Below are positions 1 to 11,100 of a stretch of DNA of 64,000 nucleotides, piece by piece (the stretch's first letter is position 1; each line of letters starts with the position of its first letter). The notes under the pieces are model-generated. The model saw nothing but the letters and a program-made list of their open reading frames with translations. It did no database searches and was not told where the DNA came from. The DNA is taken from positions 1 to 64,000 of the forward strand of contig JAWZYU010000751.1 in assembly GCA_038380435.1 (NCBI GenBank), in the 5' to 3' direction. The translations under genes were made by a program, and so were the position numbers. This DNA is from Ryuthela nishihirai. Taxonomy: Eukaryota; Arthropoda; Arachnida; Araneae; Heptathelidae.

Positions 1-324
1 CAAATGTCTTAATGCGGAAAACAACAGATGCGTGAAAATATATTTTTTATCATCATCTATAAAGTACATTCTACGGGTCTTCTTGTTTCGTAAATCAACT
101 TCTGTTTATATTTAATTTTTTTCATGTTTACCAAAGTACAAGCTATCCTTCTTACTTTTTTTTTCTTACATAGCAGCAGTTCCAATGCATATTTGTAACT
201 TATGTATCCCCGTCCCTCCCTTTTTTCAGTTCTACCCTTTTCTTATATGATGCTGGCTAAAAGGTTTAAACCAAACCTTTTTCAGATAGCTTTACTTTTT
301 TAGATCGCTGTGTTTTCACTTTTT
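1..324. other. AT-rich DNA, no gene seen
   Basis: AT-rich single-copy-looking sequence with pyrimidine-rich stretches. I see no convincing open frame, splice sites or RNA gene. It ends at the target-site duplication of the first SINE. Confidence 0.5.
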
Positions 325-903
325 CCTCTTTATCTGCAGGGGCGGGGATGGCTCAGTCGGTAGCGCGCAGGGCTCGTATTCTGTAGTTCCCAGGTTCGAG
401 TCCCAGCTGGATCAGCGTTGAGATTTATCTCCGCAAAACTCCCCGCCCTGCCCACGGTCAGTAGGGGACACCGATGGGCTTAGAAAGGCCGCCGTCCGTC
501 GGATGGGACGTTAAGCCGTGGCCCCGTGTGCGGGAGAGCCATACCCTGTGCACGTTAAAGAACACGCTGGATGACCTTGACGGGAGGCTACCATCTGTCT
601 CCCAACAGCTGTTTCAGTGGATCCCCTCCCCCAACCTTCTTTGAGCCTTCGGGATCCTTGTGACCTGGCCATTTAGCCCATGGTGTGCAAAAAGGTGCAG
701 CTCAGAGGTAAAACAACCCAACGTTAAAGAACACGCTGGACGGCCTTGACGGGAGGCTACCATCTGTCTCCCAACAGCTGTTTCAGTGGGTCCCCTCCCC
801 AACCTTCTCTGAGCCTTCGGGGTCCTTGTGACCTTTCCATTTAGCCCATGGTGTGCAAAAAAGTGCCGCTCAGAGGTAAAAAAACCCAACCCTCTTTATC
901 TGC
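325..903 (+). mobile_element. tRNA-derived SINE with duplicated 3' module, complete, with TSD
   Basis: The head at 339-415 has an A-box-like GGCTCAGTCGGTAGCGCG and the B-box GGTTCGAGTCCC, the internal RNA polymerase III promoter layout of tRNA-derived SINEs. The body and a tail ending AACCCAAC follow to about 721. Then the last ~170 bp is repeated (722-890), restarting exactly at GTTAAAGAACACG. The whole 552-bp composite is flanked by a perfect 13-bp duplication CCTCTTTATCTGC (325-337 and 891-903). The TSD enclosing both modules shows that the composite inserted as one unit or that the tail was duplicated during insertion. It encodes no protein, so it must depend on a LINE reverse transcriptase. 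Confidence 0.9.
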
Positions 904-1233
904 CCGTTTGCAGACATTTTTGTTTCATAATTGGCAAAAACGTTTTTGCATTTAAACAAGATTTTTCGGAATTTTCCAGTCGGTTCATTTTCCAACATTA
1001 GATAGCAATGAAGTTAAAAAAATGACAAAACATTTAAATATTTTTAAATAATCTAAACATGTTAGAAATTAGCATTTAACAACAACTATTTTCCTTACCT
1101 CGAAATGGGTGGCAAAACGTAACTATCTTTTAAAGAGATAAAGATGAAATCTTCCTCGGTTGGATAGGCACTAAAAAGTTACTATTTATATATTTTTTAA
1201 TCTTCCATAGTTTTGAATTTATGCCGTTAGAGG
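904..1233. other. AT-rich spacer
   Basis: About 330 bp of AT-rich DNA between two SINEs. No gene, repeat or RNA signal is apparent. Confidence 0.5.
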
Positions 1234-1640
1234 ACACTGAGGTGTTGGGTTGTTTTACCTCTGAGCGGCACTTTTTTTGCACACCATGAGCTAAATTGCC
1301 AGGTCACAAGGACCCCGAAGGCTCAGAGAAGGTTGGGGGAGGGGGCCCACTGGAACAGCTGTTGGGAGACAGATGGTAGCCTCCCGTCAAGGCCATCCAG
1401 CGTGTTCTTTAACGTGCACAGGATATGGCTCTCCCGCACACGGGGCCACGGCTTAACGTCCCATCTGACGGACGGCGGCCTTTCCAAGCCCATCAGTGTC
1501 CCCTACTGACTGTGGGCAGGGCGGGGAGTTTTGCGGAGATAAATCTCAACGCTGACCCGGCTGGGACTTGAACCTGGGAACTACAAATTACGAGTCTGGC
1601 GCGCTACCGACTGAGCCACCCCCGCCCTACACTGAGGTGT
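1234..1640 (-). mobile_element. SINE, full length, minus strand, with TSD
   Basis: A full-length copy reads on the minus strand from a head at about 1628 to the tail at 1246. The TSD ACACTGAGGTGT is perfect (1234-1245 and 1629-1640). A and B boxes are present. One of the cleanest single-module copies. Confidence 0.92.
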
Positions 1641-1770
1641 AAAGATGGCAAAACATTGAAAGCGAGCATTCCATATTTGCTTCATATTATTGAACTATTC
1701 CACTTTTTTAGTTTGTTTTCCGAATAGCAATTTTTATTTAAAACCTTGTCTCCGCGTGCATAAGTTATTT

Positions 1771-1948
1771 CCCGTGCTCGTTAAAGAACACGCTGGATGA
1801 CCTAGACGGGAAGCTTCCACCTGTCTCCTAACAGTTGTCCAGTGGGTTCCCTTTCTCCAACCTTTTCTGAACCCCTGGGTCCTTGTGACCTGGTCATTTG
1901 GCCCATTGTATGGAAAAGAAATGTCGCTCAGAGGTACATTAACCTAAC
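1771..1948 (+). mobile_element. SINE 3' fragment, diverged
   Basis: Only the last ~175 bp of the SINE is present, beginning near GTTAAAGAACACGCTGG and ending in a degenerate AGGTACATTAACC tail. Many substitutions indicate an old insertion. Its left edge lies within 10 bp of the restart point used by the duplicated tail modules elsewhere. No TSD is obvious. Confidence 0.75.
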
Positions 1949-2177
1949 ATAGCACTGCTTTAATATCTAAATATCGTTTCACACATAAGTGAAACAAAAT
2001 ATGCTTATCAATAATTTCTTCTTTTTTGCGGAACGTGAAATTACCACCCTTTTCACTTCTTTCTTCACTTTGAAGAAGCAAGAACGCTAATTCTCCTGTC
2101 CTTCACAAAAAGAGAACGTTGTGAGGACAGTGATGACAAGACTGCAAAAATCATCTTCTGATAAAAAGATCCAAAGC

Positions 2178-2589
2178 AGTCTGTCAGTTGTTTTTTAGAG
2201 TTGTTTTACCTCTGAGCGGCACTTTTTAGCACACCATGGTCTAAATGGCCAGGTCACATGGACCCCGTAGGCTCAGAGAAGGTTGGGGGAGGGGACCCAC
2301 TGGAACAGCTGTTGGGAGACAGATAGTAGCCTCCCGTCAAGGCCATCCAGCGTGTTCTTTAACGTGCACAGGCTATGGCTCTCCCGCACACGGGCCACGA
2401 CTTAACGTCCCATCCGACGGACGGCGGCCTTCCCAAACCCATCGGTGTCCCCTACTGACCGTGGACAGGGCGGGGAATTTTGCGGAGATAAATCTCAACG
2501 CTGACCCAGCTGGGACTCGAACCTGGGAACTACAGATTACGAGCCTGACGCGCTACCGACTGAGCCACCCCCGCCCCTAGTCTGTCAGT
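2178..2589 (-). mobile_element. SINE, full length, minus strand, with TSD
   Basis: Full-length copy with the head at about 2578 and the tail at 2189. The TSD AGTCTGTCAGT is perfect (2178-2188 and 2579-2589). The extra TTGTTTTTTAGAG between TSD and body is a modified tail. Confidence 0.9.
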
Positions 2590-2929
2590 AATGTTATGCA
2601 TTGCTCTAGCTAACCTCAACTTTAACTTTCATCATCTTGAAAGAAATGGTTATATTTAGACAAATATACTTCAAGGGGGAAAAAAACTATGTCCGTATTA
2701 GAGTACTTTCAGAGAAACAAAAAAGACTTAAAAAACTAAAGGGAAAAAAAAGAGAACTGTATGTCCCCAAGGTGTAGTGGGTAAACGTTTGGACAAAGAA
2801 AACACTCTAATGCAATATCTTTAAGAAACAGTGCAGGAAGACAAAAGATTAAGGCCAAGCAGCGTTATTTGATGTTGAAAGGACTCTGCTTAAGAAACGG
2901 AAGATTTCCAAACAAAAGAAAGAGCAGAT
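2590..2929. other. A-rich spacer
   Basis: About 340 bp of A-rich DNA on the plus strand. No open frame or repeat that I recognise. Confidence 0.5.
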
Positions 2930-3296
2930 TCTGAAAGCGTAGTGTTGGGTTGCGTTACTTCTGAGCGGCACTTTTTTGCACATCATGGGCTAAATGGCCA
3001 GGTCACAAGGAACACGAAGGCTCAGAGAAGGTTAGGGGAGGAGACCCACTGGAACAGCTGTTGGGAGACAGATGGTAGCCTCCCGTCAAGACCATCCAGC
3101 GTGTTGTTTATAAGCACAGGGTTTGTTGTTACGTGCACAGGGTGTGGCTCTCCCGCACAAGGGGCCACGGCTTAACGCCTCATCCTACGGACGGCGTCCT
3201 TCCCAAGCCCATTGGTGTCCCCTAATGACCGTGAGCAGGGCGGGGAGTTTTGCGGAGATAAATCTCAACGCTCACCCAACTGAATCTGAAAGCGTA
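2930..3296 (-). mobile_element. SINE, 5'-truncated, with TSD
   Basis: Minus-strand copy (2942-3284) lacking the whole tRNA-like head: it stops just after ATCTCAACGCTCACCCA. A perfect 12-bp TSD TCTGAAAGCGTA (2930-2941 and 3285-3296) shows that the truncation happened at insertion. This is the expected signature of incomplete target-primed reverse transcription. A small internal duplication around 3100-3140 repeats the GTGCACAGGGT neighbourhood. Confidence 0.88.
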
Positions 3297-3332
3297 AATG
3301 GAGGGAATCAACGGACACGATAGCTTCAACAA

Positions 3333-3640
3333 GTTTGGTTGTTTCGCCTCTGAGCGGCGCGTTTTTGAGCACAATGGGCTAAATGGCCAGGTTAGACGGA
3401 TCCCAATAGCTCAGGGAAGATTGTTGGAGAGGACCCATTGAACAGCTGTTAGGAGACATATGGTAGCCTCCTGTCAAGGTCATCCAGCGTGTTCTTTAAC
3501 GTGCACAGGATATGGCTCTACTGCACACGGAAAGGCTTCACATTCCATCCGACGGACGGCGGCCTTTCCGAAGCCCATCGGTGTTCCCTTTCTGACAGAG
3601 ATCAGGGTGAGGGGTTGGCAGAGATGATCAACACGATGTC
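3333..3640 (-). mobile_element. SINE, diverged and headless
   Basis: Recognisable minus-strand SINE body with many substitutions (tail side TTTGGTTGTTTCGCCTCTGA at 3334) and loss of the head after about 3640. Older than its neighbours. No TSD found. Confidence 0.7.
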
Positions 3641-4061
3641 GCGCGCACTGGGTGTCGTTTCTTTCCCCTAGATGACGACAAACACGTTGTCTACCGTCGT
3701 ACTGACCAAAACAAAAAATGAGATCGTCACTAAACATCACGGTACTCCAGTTTTGTTCGTTCCAGTGCTGTCAGGCAACACTACTGAAGACGTGCTTGCA
3801 CGTGGGCAGATGCGCGAGGGGCAAACGCAGTACCGAACTCTAGGCTCGCAATGAAAACTGTAAAAGCCTGTTGTTTTCCGTCTGCCTAGTAGTTATTCGA
3901 TGAGTTACCTGTTGCCAGTCCCTTTGCAATTGCGTTGTAGTCGCGAATCTGTGACGCAATGCCATGCGTCACGAATAGTGGTCCTGTCGCTCCATGGTCA
4001 TACGTGGTCTTCCTGAACTTTGTCGGCATGTGCTTAATCCATATGTGTACGATGGTGCTGG
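3641..4061. other. Unassigned sequence of more balanced composition
   Basis: This stretch is less AT-rich than its surroundings. It contains a 60-codon plus-strand frame (3672-3854) directly after a CCCCTAG that looks like a splice acceptor. There is no matching donor and I recognise no motif, so I do not call a gene. It may be part of an unrecognised repeat. Confidence 0.25.
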
Positions 4062-4815
4062 GATTGTGGCGTTGAGATTTATCCCCGCAAAACTTCCCTC
4101 CTTGCCCACGGTCAGTAGGGAACATCGATAGGCTTGGAAAGTCCACCGTCCGTCGGATGGGACGTTATGCCGTGGCCCCGTATGCGGGAAAGCTATACCC
4201 CGTGCATGTTAAAGAACACGCTGGATGGCCTTGATGGAAGGCTACCATCTGTCTCCCAACAGCTGTTCCAATCGGTCCCCTCCCCGAGCCTTCGGGGTCC
4301 TTGTGGCCTGGACATTTAGCCCATTGTGTGCAAAAAGTGCCGCTCAGGGGTAAAACTACACATCTCAGGGGGGAAAACGTTCCCGAAACATTCCCCGTAT
4401 GCGGGAAAGCTATACCCCGTGCATGTTAAAGAACACGCTGGATGGCCTTGATGGAAGGCTACCATCTGTCTCCCAACAGCTGTTCCAATGGGTCCCCTCC
4501 CCGAGCCTTCGGGGTCCTTGTGGCCTGGACATTTAGCTCATTGTGTGCAAAAAGTGCAGCTCAGGGGTAAAACTACACATCTCAGGGGGGAAACGTTCCC
4601 GAAACATTCCCCGTATGCGGGAAAACTATACCCCGTGCATGTTAAAGAACACGCTGGATGGCCTTGATGGAAGGCTACCATCTGTCTCCCAACAGCTGTT
4701 CCAATGGGTCCCCGAGCCTTCGGGGTCCTTATGACCTGGACATTTAGCTTATTGTGTGCAAAAAGTGCAGCTCAGGAGTAAAACTACACATCTCAGTGGG
4801 GGAAACGTTCCACGT
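4062..4815 (+). repeat. Headless SINE with tandem triplication of its 3' part plus flank
   Basis: A plus-strand SINE begins without its tRNA-like head at GCGTTGAGATTTATC. From about 4176 a unit of ~217 bp is repeated three times (unit anchors TATGCGGGAA at 4181, 4398 and 4614). Each unit contains the SINE 3' part and ~36 bp of non-SINE flank containing ACTACACATCTCAG and AACGTTCCCGAAACA. Because flank is included, this is a DNA-level tandem duplication, unlike the tail modules elsewhere. Confidence 0.85.
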
Positions 4816-5557
4816 TTGTTTCGGTTACGTCTAAAAAGCACAAAGAGGTGCGAACCGTGATGTTGTTTGAGATTTTTCCCAACAAACAAGATTGAGAAAG
4901 ATCTTTTCCCTTCCACTTCATCTTCGTCTCATCTGAAGAGAGAGCATCTTCCGCGCCGTCTTCAATAAACGGTTATTCCGTGCGGCGTTAAAGAAAAAAG
5001 GGATTATTGGAGCGAGGATCTCGCGCTGAGCTCCGCATCCCGATACCACGTGCACACCGTGGGGACTGGTATTTACCGACGATCGATCCAACAATGGAAG
5101 GTAACGATGATGCAATGAGAGCGATGAGCATGCCGGAGCACACACAATTCATCCCGTAAACACGTGGGTCTTGCTTCGCTGCAATCGTTTCAGTCCACTC
5201 TCCTTAGAGGTAGAAGATTGTTTATCAGAACTGCAGGCGTACACGTTTGGATGTGATCGCAAAGTCCCGTGGAGTAACATTAAGAGAGGAGCATAAGCCA
5301 CAGTGAGAGGAGATTGTTAGAAGAAATGAACAAAAGCATTTGTAGAATGAACAAAAGCATTTGTAGAATGATGGATGCCATATTTTCCTTTCTCTGTGTC
5401 TTAATTTCATTATTGATTTATCTAATCGTTTGCGATTCCCGAATTTGGCTCCACTGAAACGTTTTTCGAGCATTTTTGTTTAGAACCAAATAAATGTATT
5501 TTCTTTAAAAACTATTTAAAAAAATTCCGTTATTTTCTGTAAAAATAAGTATATACG
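4816..5557. other. Unassigned intergenic DNA
   Basis: Mixed-composition DNA without a supported gene. It includes a short direct repeat of GAACAAAAGCATTTGTAGAAT (first 20 bases at about 5327 and again at 5348). Small open frames on the minus strand lack recognisable motifs. Confidence 0.4.
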
Positions 5558-5940
5558 GGTTGGATTTTTTACTTCTGAGCGGCACTTTTTTGCACACCAT
5601 GGGCTAAATGGCCAGGTCACATGGACCCCGGAGGCTCAGAGAAGGTTGGGGGAGGGGACCCACTGGAACAGCTGTTGGGAGACAGTGGTAGCCTCCCGTC
5701 AAGGTCATCCAACGTGTTCTTTAACGTGCACAGGGTAGGGCTCTCCGGCACACAGGGCCACGGCTTAACGTCCCATCCGACGGACGGCGGCCTTTACAAG
5801 CCCATTGGTGTCCCCTACTGATCGTGGGCAGGACGGGGAATTTTGCGGAGATAAATTTTAACGCTGACCCAGCTGGGACTCGAAATTGGAAACTACAGAT
5901 TACGAGCCTGGCACGCTACCGACTGAGCCACCCCCGCCCC
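5558..5940 (-). mobile_element. SINE, full length, minus strand
   Basis: Full-length copy with head at about 5940. The flanks AAGTATATACG (5548-5558) and AAATATATGCG (5941-5951) are an imperfect direct repeat that may be a decayed TSD. Confidence 0.88.
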
Positions 5941-6129
5941 AAATATATGCGTTTCCAAATGGAAATCATTAGGTAGGAAATTAGTGTATTGCTTTTTATA
6001 GGTCAATTAATAATCTTTGTGAAGTTAGTGTTTCCTCATAGGTTGGTCCACTATTGCTGTAGGTCTTAATTCCTTATAAAAATCGAAACAACTGTCCCAC
6101 CCAAAAAGTACTTTGGGACCGAAAGGGTT

Positions 6130-6570
6130 AAACGTAGTTCCAAAATTTCGTCTTCATTATTTGCAATTGTTTTTCATTCTTATAAATTGATGATGTCAGA
6201 TTTCATTTTTTACTTATTATAGAAGTAAAATTTCACCTTCGCTAACTATAATCGTGAATTTCACTTTCACTACTTTCGATGTCAGATTTCACCTTCACTT
6301 ATTAGGGTCGTGAAATTTCATCTGCAATAATTGTAAATGTCATATTTCATCCACTAATGCGAAATTTCTTCCCACTACATTGTGAATGTCAAATTTTATC
6401 CTCGCTATTTATAGATGTCATCTTTAGCAAATGTCAAAGTTCATCTTAAATAATTCTAAATCTCAAATTTAACTTCACTAATTGTAAATCTCAAATTTCT
6501 CTTCTCTAATTATAAATGTCAAATTTATTTCCACCAATTGTTAACTTGAAATTTCATCCTCACTGATTTC
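6130..6570. repeat. Eroded ~30-bp minisatellite
   Basis: About 440 bp made of diverged repeats built around ATGTCAAATTTCATCTTCACTAAT-like words (the core TGTCAAATTTCA recurs with substitutions). Periodicity is irregular, near 30 bp. The same word pattern resumes at about 6968 after a SINE, so the SINE split the array. Confidence 0.65.
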
Positions 6571-6980
6571 GGTTAGGTTGTTTTACAACTGCAGTTTTTT
6601 TTGCAGACAATGGGCTAAATGGGCTCCGTGTGCGGGAGAGCCATACCCTGTATTTTTTCTGAGCTGCAGTTTTTTTTTGCAGACAATGGGCTAAATGGCT
6701 AAGTCACCAGGACCCCGAAGGCTAAGAGAAGTTGGGGGAGGTGACCCACTGGACTGCTGTTAGGACACAGATGATAGTCTCTCGTCAAGGCCATTCAAGT
6801 GTTTTTTTTAACGTGCGCAGGATATGGCTCCCCCGCAAACGAGCCACGTTTTAATGTTCCATTCGACGGACGGAGGCCTTTCCAAACCCATCGGTGTCCC
6901 TTACTGACCAAGGCCAGGGAATTTTGAGGAGATAAATCTTAATGTTGGCCTAGGTAGGGCTCGAATTTCTCACTGATTGG
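6560..6980 (-). mobile_element. Old rearranged SINE inside the minisatellite
   Basis: A diverged minus-strand copy (about 6572-6967) ends in the B-box region without a complete head. A CTCACTGATT direct repeat on both sides (around 6560 and 6969) is a plausible TSD. Its 3' part is rearranged: the tail-side sequence TGCAGACAATGGGCTAAATG occurs twice, at 6603 and 6680. The two are separated by about 30 bp of reversed SINE body (GTGTGCGGGAGAGCCATACC). Confidence 0.75.
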
Positions 6981-7198
6981 GTTGTGAAATTTCTTCTTTA
7001 GAATTGTGATTACCCGATTTAAGGTTGATTAGTTGTTTGTTCGTAGAGTGCTGATGTTGCCTTACCACTAATACTCAACGAAACTGATAGTTGAATGAAA
7101 TACGTTTGGGGCAAAACAAAATCCACCAAATACCGCCTTTATTGATCTCTATAAACGAAAAAATTTGTTTATTAATCATTGATCGTTTTGTGTAGCTT

Positions 7199-8606
7199 GG
7201 CCGATTGTCGTTTCTAATTTTCGTCTAAACTGGGACGATTGTCGTTCCTAATTTTCGTCTAAACCGGGCCGATTGTCGTTCCTAATTTTCGTCTAAACTG
7301 GGCCGATTGTCGTTCCTAATTTTCGTCTAAACTGGGCCGATTGTCGTTCCTAATTTTCGTCTAAACTGGGCCGATTGTCGTTCTTAATTTTCGTCTAAAC
7401 TGGGCCGATTGTCGTTCCTAATTTTCGTCTAAACCGGGCCGATTGTCGTTCCTAATTTTCGTCTAAACTGGGCCGATTGTCGTTCCTAATTTTCGTCTAA
7501 ACCGGGCCGATTGTCGTTCCTAATTTTCGTCTAAACCGGGCCGATTGTCGTTCCTAATTTTCGTCTAAACCGGGCCGATTGTCGTTCCTAATTTTCGTCT
7601 AAACTGGGCCGATTGTCGTTCTTAATTTTCGTCTAAACTGGGCCGATTGTCGTTCCTAATTTTCGTCTAAACCGGGCCGATTGTCGTTCCTAATTTTCGT
7701 CTAAACTGGGCCGATTGTCGTTCCTAATTTTCGTCTAAACCGGGCCGATTATCGTTCCTAATTTTCGTCTAAAGGGCCGATTGTCGTTCTTAATTTTCGT
7801 CTAAACTGGGCCGATTGTCGTTCCTAATTTTCGTCTAAACCGGGCCGATTGTCGTTCCTAATTTTCGTCTAAACTGGGCCGATTGTCGTTCCTAATTTTC
7901 GTCTAAACTGGGCCGATTGTCGTTCCTAATTTTCGTCTAAACCGGGCCGATTGTCGTTCCTAATCTTCGTCTAAACTGGGCCGATTGTCGTTCCTAATTT
8001 TCGTCTAAACTGGGCCGATTGTCGTTCTTAATTTTCGTCTAAACTGGGCCGATTGTCGTTCCTAATTTTCGTCTAAACCGGGCCGATTGTCGTTCCTAAT
8101 TTTCGTCTAAACTGGGCCGATTGTCGTTCTTAATTTTCGTCTAAACTGGGCCGATTGTCGTTCCTAATTTTCGTCTAAACCGGGCCGATTGTCGTTCCTA
8201 ATTTTCGTCTAAACTGGGCCGATTGTCGTTCCTAATTTTCGTCTAAACTGGGCCGATTGTCGTTCTTAATTTTCGTCTAAACCGGGCCGATTGTCGTTCC
8301 TAATTTTCGTCTAAACCGGGCCGATTGTCGTTCCTAATTTTCGTCTAAACTGGGCCGATTGTCGTTCCTAATTTTTGTCTAAACTGGGCCGATTGTCGTT
8401 CCTAATTTTCGTCTAAACCGGGCCGATTGTCGTTCCTAATTTTCGTCTAAACCGGGCCGATTGTCGTTCCTAATTTTCGTCTAAACCGGGCCGACTGTCG
8501 TTCCTAATTTTCGTCTAAACTGGGCCGATTATCGTTCCTAAATTTCGTCTAAACTGGGTCGATTGTCGTCCCTAATTTTCGTCTAAAATGGGCCGATTGT
8601 CGTCGT
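7199..8606. repeat. 34-bp minisatellite, about 41 copies
   Basis: Nearly perfect tandem array with a 34-bp unit containing CCGATTGTCGTTCCTAATTT and TCGTCTAAACTGGG. Units differ mainly at two sites: AACTGGG versus AACCGGG, and GTTCCTAAT versus GTTCTTAAT. One unit near 7770 has lost 4 bp. The last three units are more diverged, as expected for array edges. No coding role is apparent. Confidence 0.95.
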
Positions 8607-8987
8607 CATATGTTTCAACAAGCGATTTAATACATCTCGGAATGTCTCAGCCGGACTTTTCAATGAAATAAACGCGAGTGATTCTTCTTTTAGAGAGACT
8701 TTGAGACTGCGTAGTTCACACTTTGATACAACTTGTGCAAACTATTTCTAACGTACACGTATTAACACAAAAGGCAGCTTATACACAAAGAAAATCCAGA
8801 TAGTAAAATGCCAAAAGATCAACTAAAATCATATACTTTCGCTTAGATCGGCAACTTCATAAATACCTTATAAGGCTATTGAAATAACCACCTCAAAGTT
8901 ATTAAGTTAACCACTTCAACGTTATTGAAGAAACTGCTTTTGTGCTATTGAAATAGTTCGCTGCAGATAAGGAAATCGAATGGATTA
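8607..8987. other. AT-rich spacer
   Basis: About 380 bp with no gene. The last part has a weak repeat of TTATTGAA / AAGTTATTAAGTTAACCAC words (8880-8950). Confidence 0.4.
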
Positions 8988-9538
8988 GGGTTGGGTTGTT
9001 TTACCTCTGAGCGGCACTTTTTTGCACACCATGGGCTAAATGGCCAGGCCACATGGACCCCGAGGCTCAGAGAAAGTTGGGGGAGGGGACCCACTGGAAC
9101 AGCTGTTGGGAGACAGATGGTAGCCTCCCGTCAAGGCCACCCAGCGTGTTCTTTAACGTTGGGTTGTTTTACCTCTGAGCGGCACTTTTTTGCACACCAT
9201 GGGCTAAATGGCCAGGCCACATGGACCCCGAAGGCTCAGAGAAAGTTGGGGGAGGGGACCCACTGGAACAGCTGTTCGGAGACAGATGGTAGCCTCCCGT
9301 CAAGGCCATCCAGCGTGTTCTTTAACGTGCACAGGCTATGGCTCTCCCGCACACGGGCCACGGCTTAACGTCCCATCCGACGGACGGCGGCCTTTCCAAG
9401 CCCATCGGTGTCCCCTACTGACTGTGAGCAGGTCGGGGAATTTTGCGGAGATAAATCTCAACGCTGACCCAGCTGGGACTCGAACCTGGGAACTACAAAT
9501 TACGAGCCTGGCGCGCTACCGACTGAGCCACCCCCGCA
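8988..9538 (-). mobile_element. SINE with duplicated 3' module, minus strand
   Basis: One extra 3' module occupies 8988-9157, followed by a complete SINE at 9158-9538 with its head at the right. The junction reads CTTTAACGTTGGGTTG, i.e. AACCCAAC joined to GTTAAAG on the coding strand, the same breakpoint as at 722. I could not identify a TSD. Confidence 0.9.
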
Positions 9539-10693
9539 ACATTTAGAGCCTCATTGGATGATTCGTAATTTTGAAGAAAGGAATGCTTCTTTTTTTTGGA
9601 AAAAAATGTCTGATCTAAAGAGGTCAAGATCTCAAATAAATATTTCAATCAAAATTTTCTAAATCTGGATTTTCAACAATATTTATTCGGTATTTTAAAA
9701 GGGAAGAGGAAAGCGAAACATAAATCACTGACTCTAAATATCAATGCTATATGAGAATTTTCGCAAAAAATTAGTGAAGACTGAAAAAAAAAACTAAAGG
9801 AAATATAATTTTTCAAACGGACAGATATAACAGCTATCGTACAAGTTTTAATTAACTTCAGTGATGATTCTTATGATCAAACATGCAACAGCTTAATATG
9901 CCATCTTCCATAATTCTTGAAATACTAAACAAACATTGTTAAAAATGAAATTTTAAAGAGATTTAAATGTGATCTTTAAATTATCTCTAATAATATTTTT
10001 TTTTCCAAATTATGAGGCTACGTATATGGATGTCGCTTTACACTTACATTTTTCCCTGTTTTGAAACTGAATAATAAGAATGATGTAATTTAGGAAATTA
10101 AAAAGAACTGAGCACTCTTATCTTCTTCAAATTTGATGTTGTCACGATTTCAATTAACTATCAAAATTAATTAAATCGCGTTGGTGGAAGAAAATTATTG
10201 CTTTAGAAATACCATCTCCCAAAGGGGGGTACTCATAGTTATAGAATAATTATGTCTAAGAACAAAAATCCTGTTCCGATGTACAATAACAAAAAATAAT
10301 TTAAAAAATTGGCTAAAACTTAGAAGTATTTGTAATTCAAGAAGGATTATCAATTATACGTTTTTTTGGTTTCAAAATCAAATAATGAAATGCACGTGAC
10401 GTTTCATTGTCAATATGAAATTAAACTGTTTAATTTCTTAGCGAAGTATTTAAACTGATGAATAAAAATAATGTTCATTATGGAAATGAAAAAATATTAT
10501 TTCATCAGAATTCGAAAATTTAATTTACGTCGAATGCATGCAGGGAAAAAAATGTGTCAAATGTCGAATATATATGCTGTCGAAAATATTTAAACGAAAA
10601 CAGATCAGGGCAAATATCGATTAACGAGAAACCAAAGTTTAGTCCGTTCCTACGACTATAGTTTTACATTCGTAAATATTCTTTTAACGCGAG
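9539..10693. other. AT-rich DNA, no gene
   Basis: About 1.15 kb of very AT-rich sequence with poly-A and poly-T runs. I see no repeat structure, open frame or splice-site pair that I would defend. Confidence 0.5.
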
Positions 10694-11100
10694 ACGGATA
10701 CTACGTTGGGTTGGGTTACCTCTGAGCGGCACTTTTTTTGCACACCATGGGCTAAATGGCCAGGTCACATGGACCCCGAAGGCTCAGAGAAGGTTGGGGG
10801 AGGGGACCCACTGGAACAGCTGTTGGGAGACAGATGGTAGCCTCCCGTCAAGGCCATCCAGCGTGTTCTTTAACGTGCACAGGGTATGGCTCTCCCGCAC
10901 ACGGGCCACGGTTTAACGTCCCATCCGACGGACGACGGCCTTTTCAAGCCCATCCGTGTCCCCTACTGACCGTGGGCAGGGCGGGGAAATTTTGCGGAGA
11001 TAAATCTCAACGCTGACCCAGCTGGGACTCGAACCTGGGAACTACAGATTACGAGCCTGGCGCGCTACCGACTGAGCCACCCCGCCCTACGGATACTACG
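10694..11100 (-). mobile_element. SINE, full length, minus strand, with TSD
   Basis: Full-length single-module copy (10706-11088) with a perfect 12-bp TSD ACGGATACTACG at 10694-10705 and 11089-11100. Few differences from other copies, so probably a recent insertion. Confidence 0.93.

Noticed and set aside
340..415. tRNA gene call from the A and B boxes
   Set aside because: It is the head of a SINE: no mature acceptor stem pairing, and the same sequence is followed by SINE body and TSD at many loci.
1244..1260. Telomere-like TTGGG repeats at many sites
   Set aside because: They are the tails of SINEs on the opposite strand and are limited to one to three repeats.
3672..3854. 60-codon frame after a splice-acceptor-like CCCCTAG
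   Set aside because: No donor, no motif, short; not enough to call an exon.
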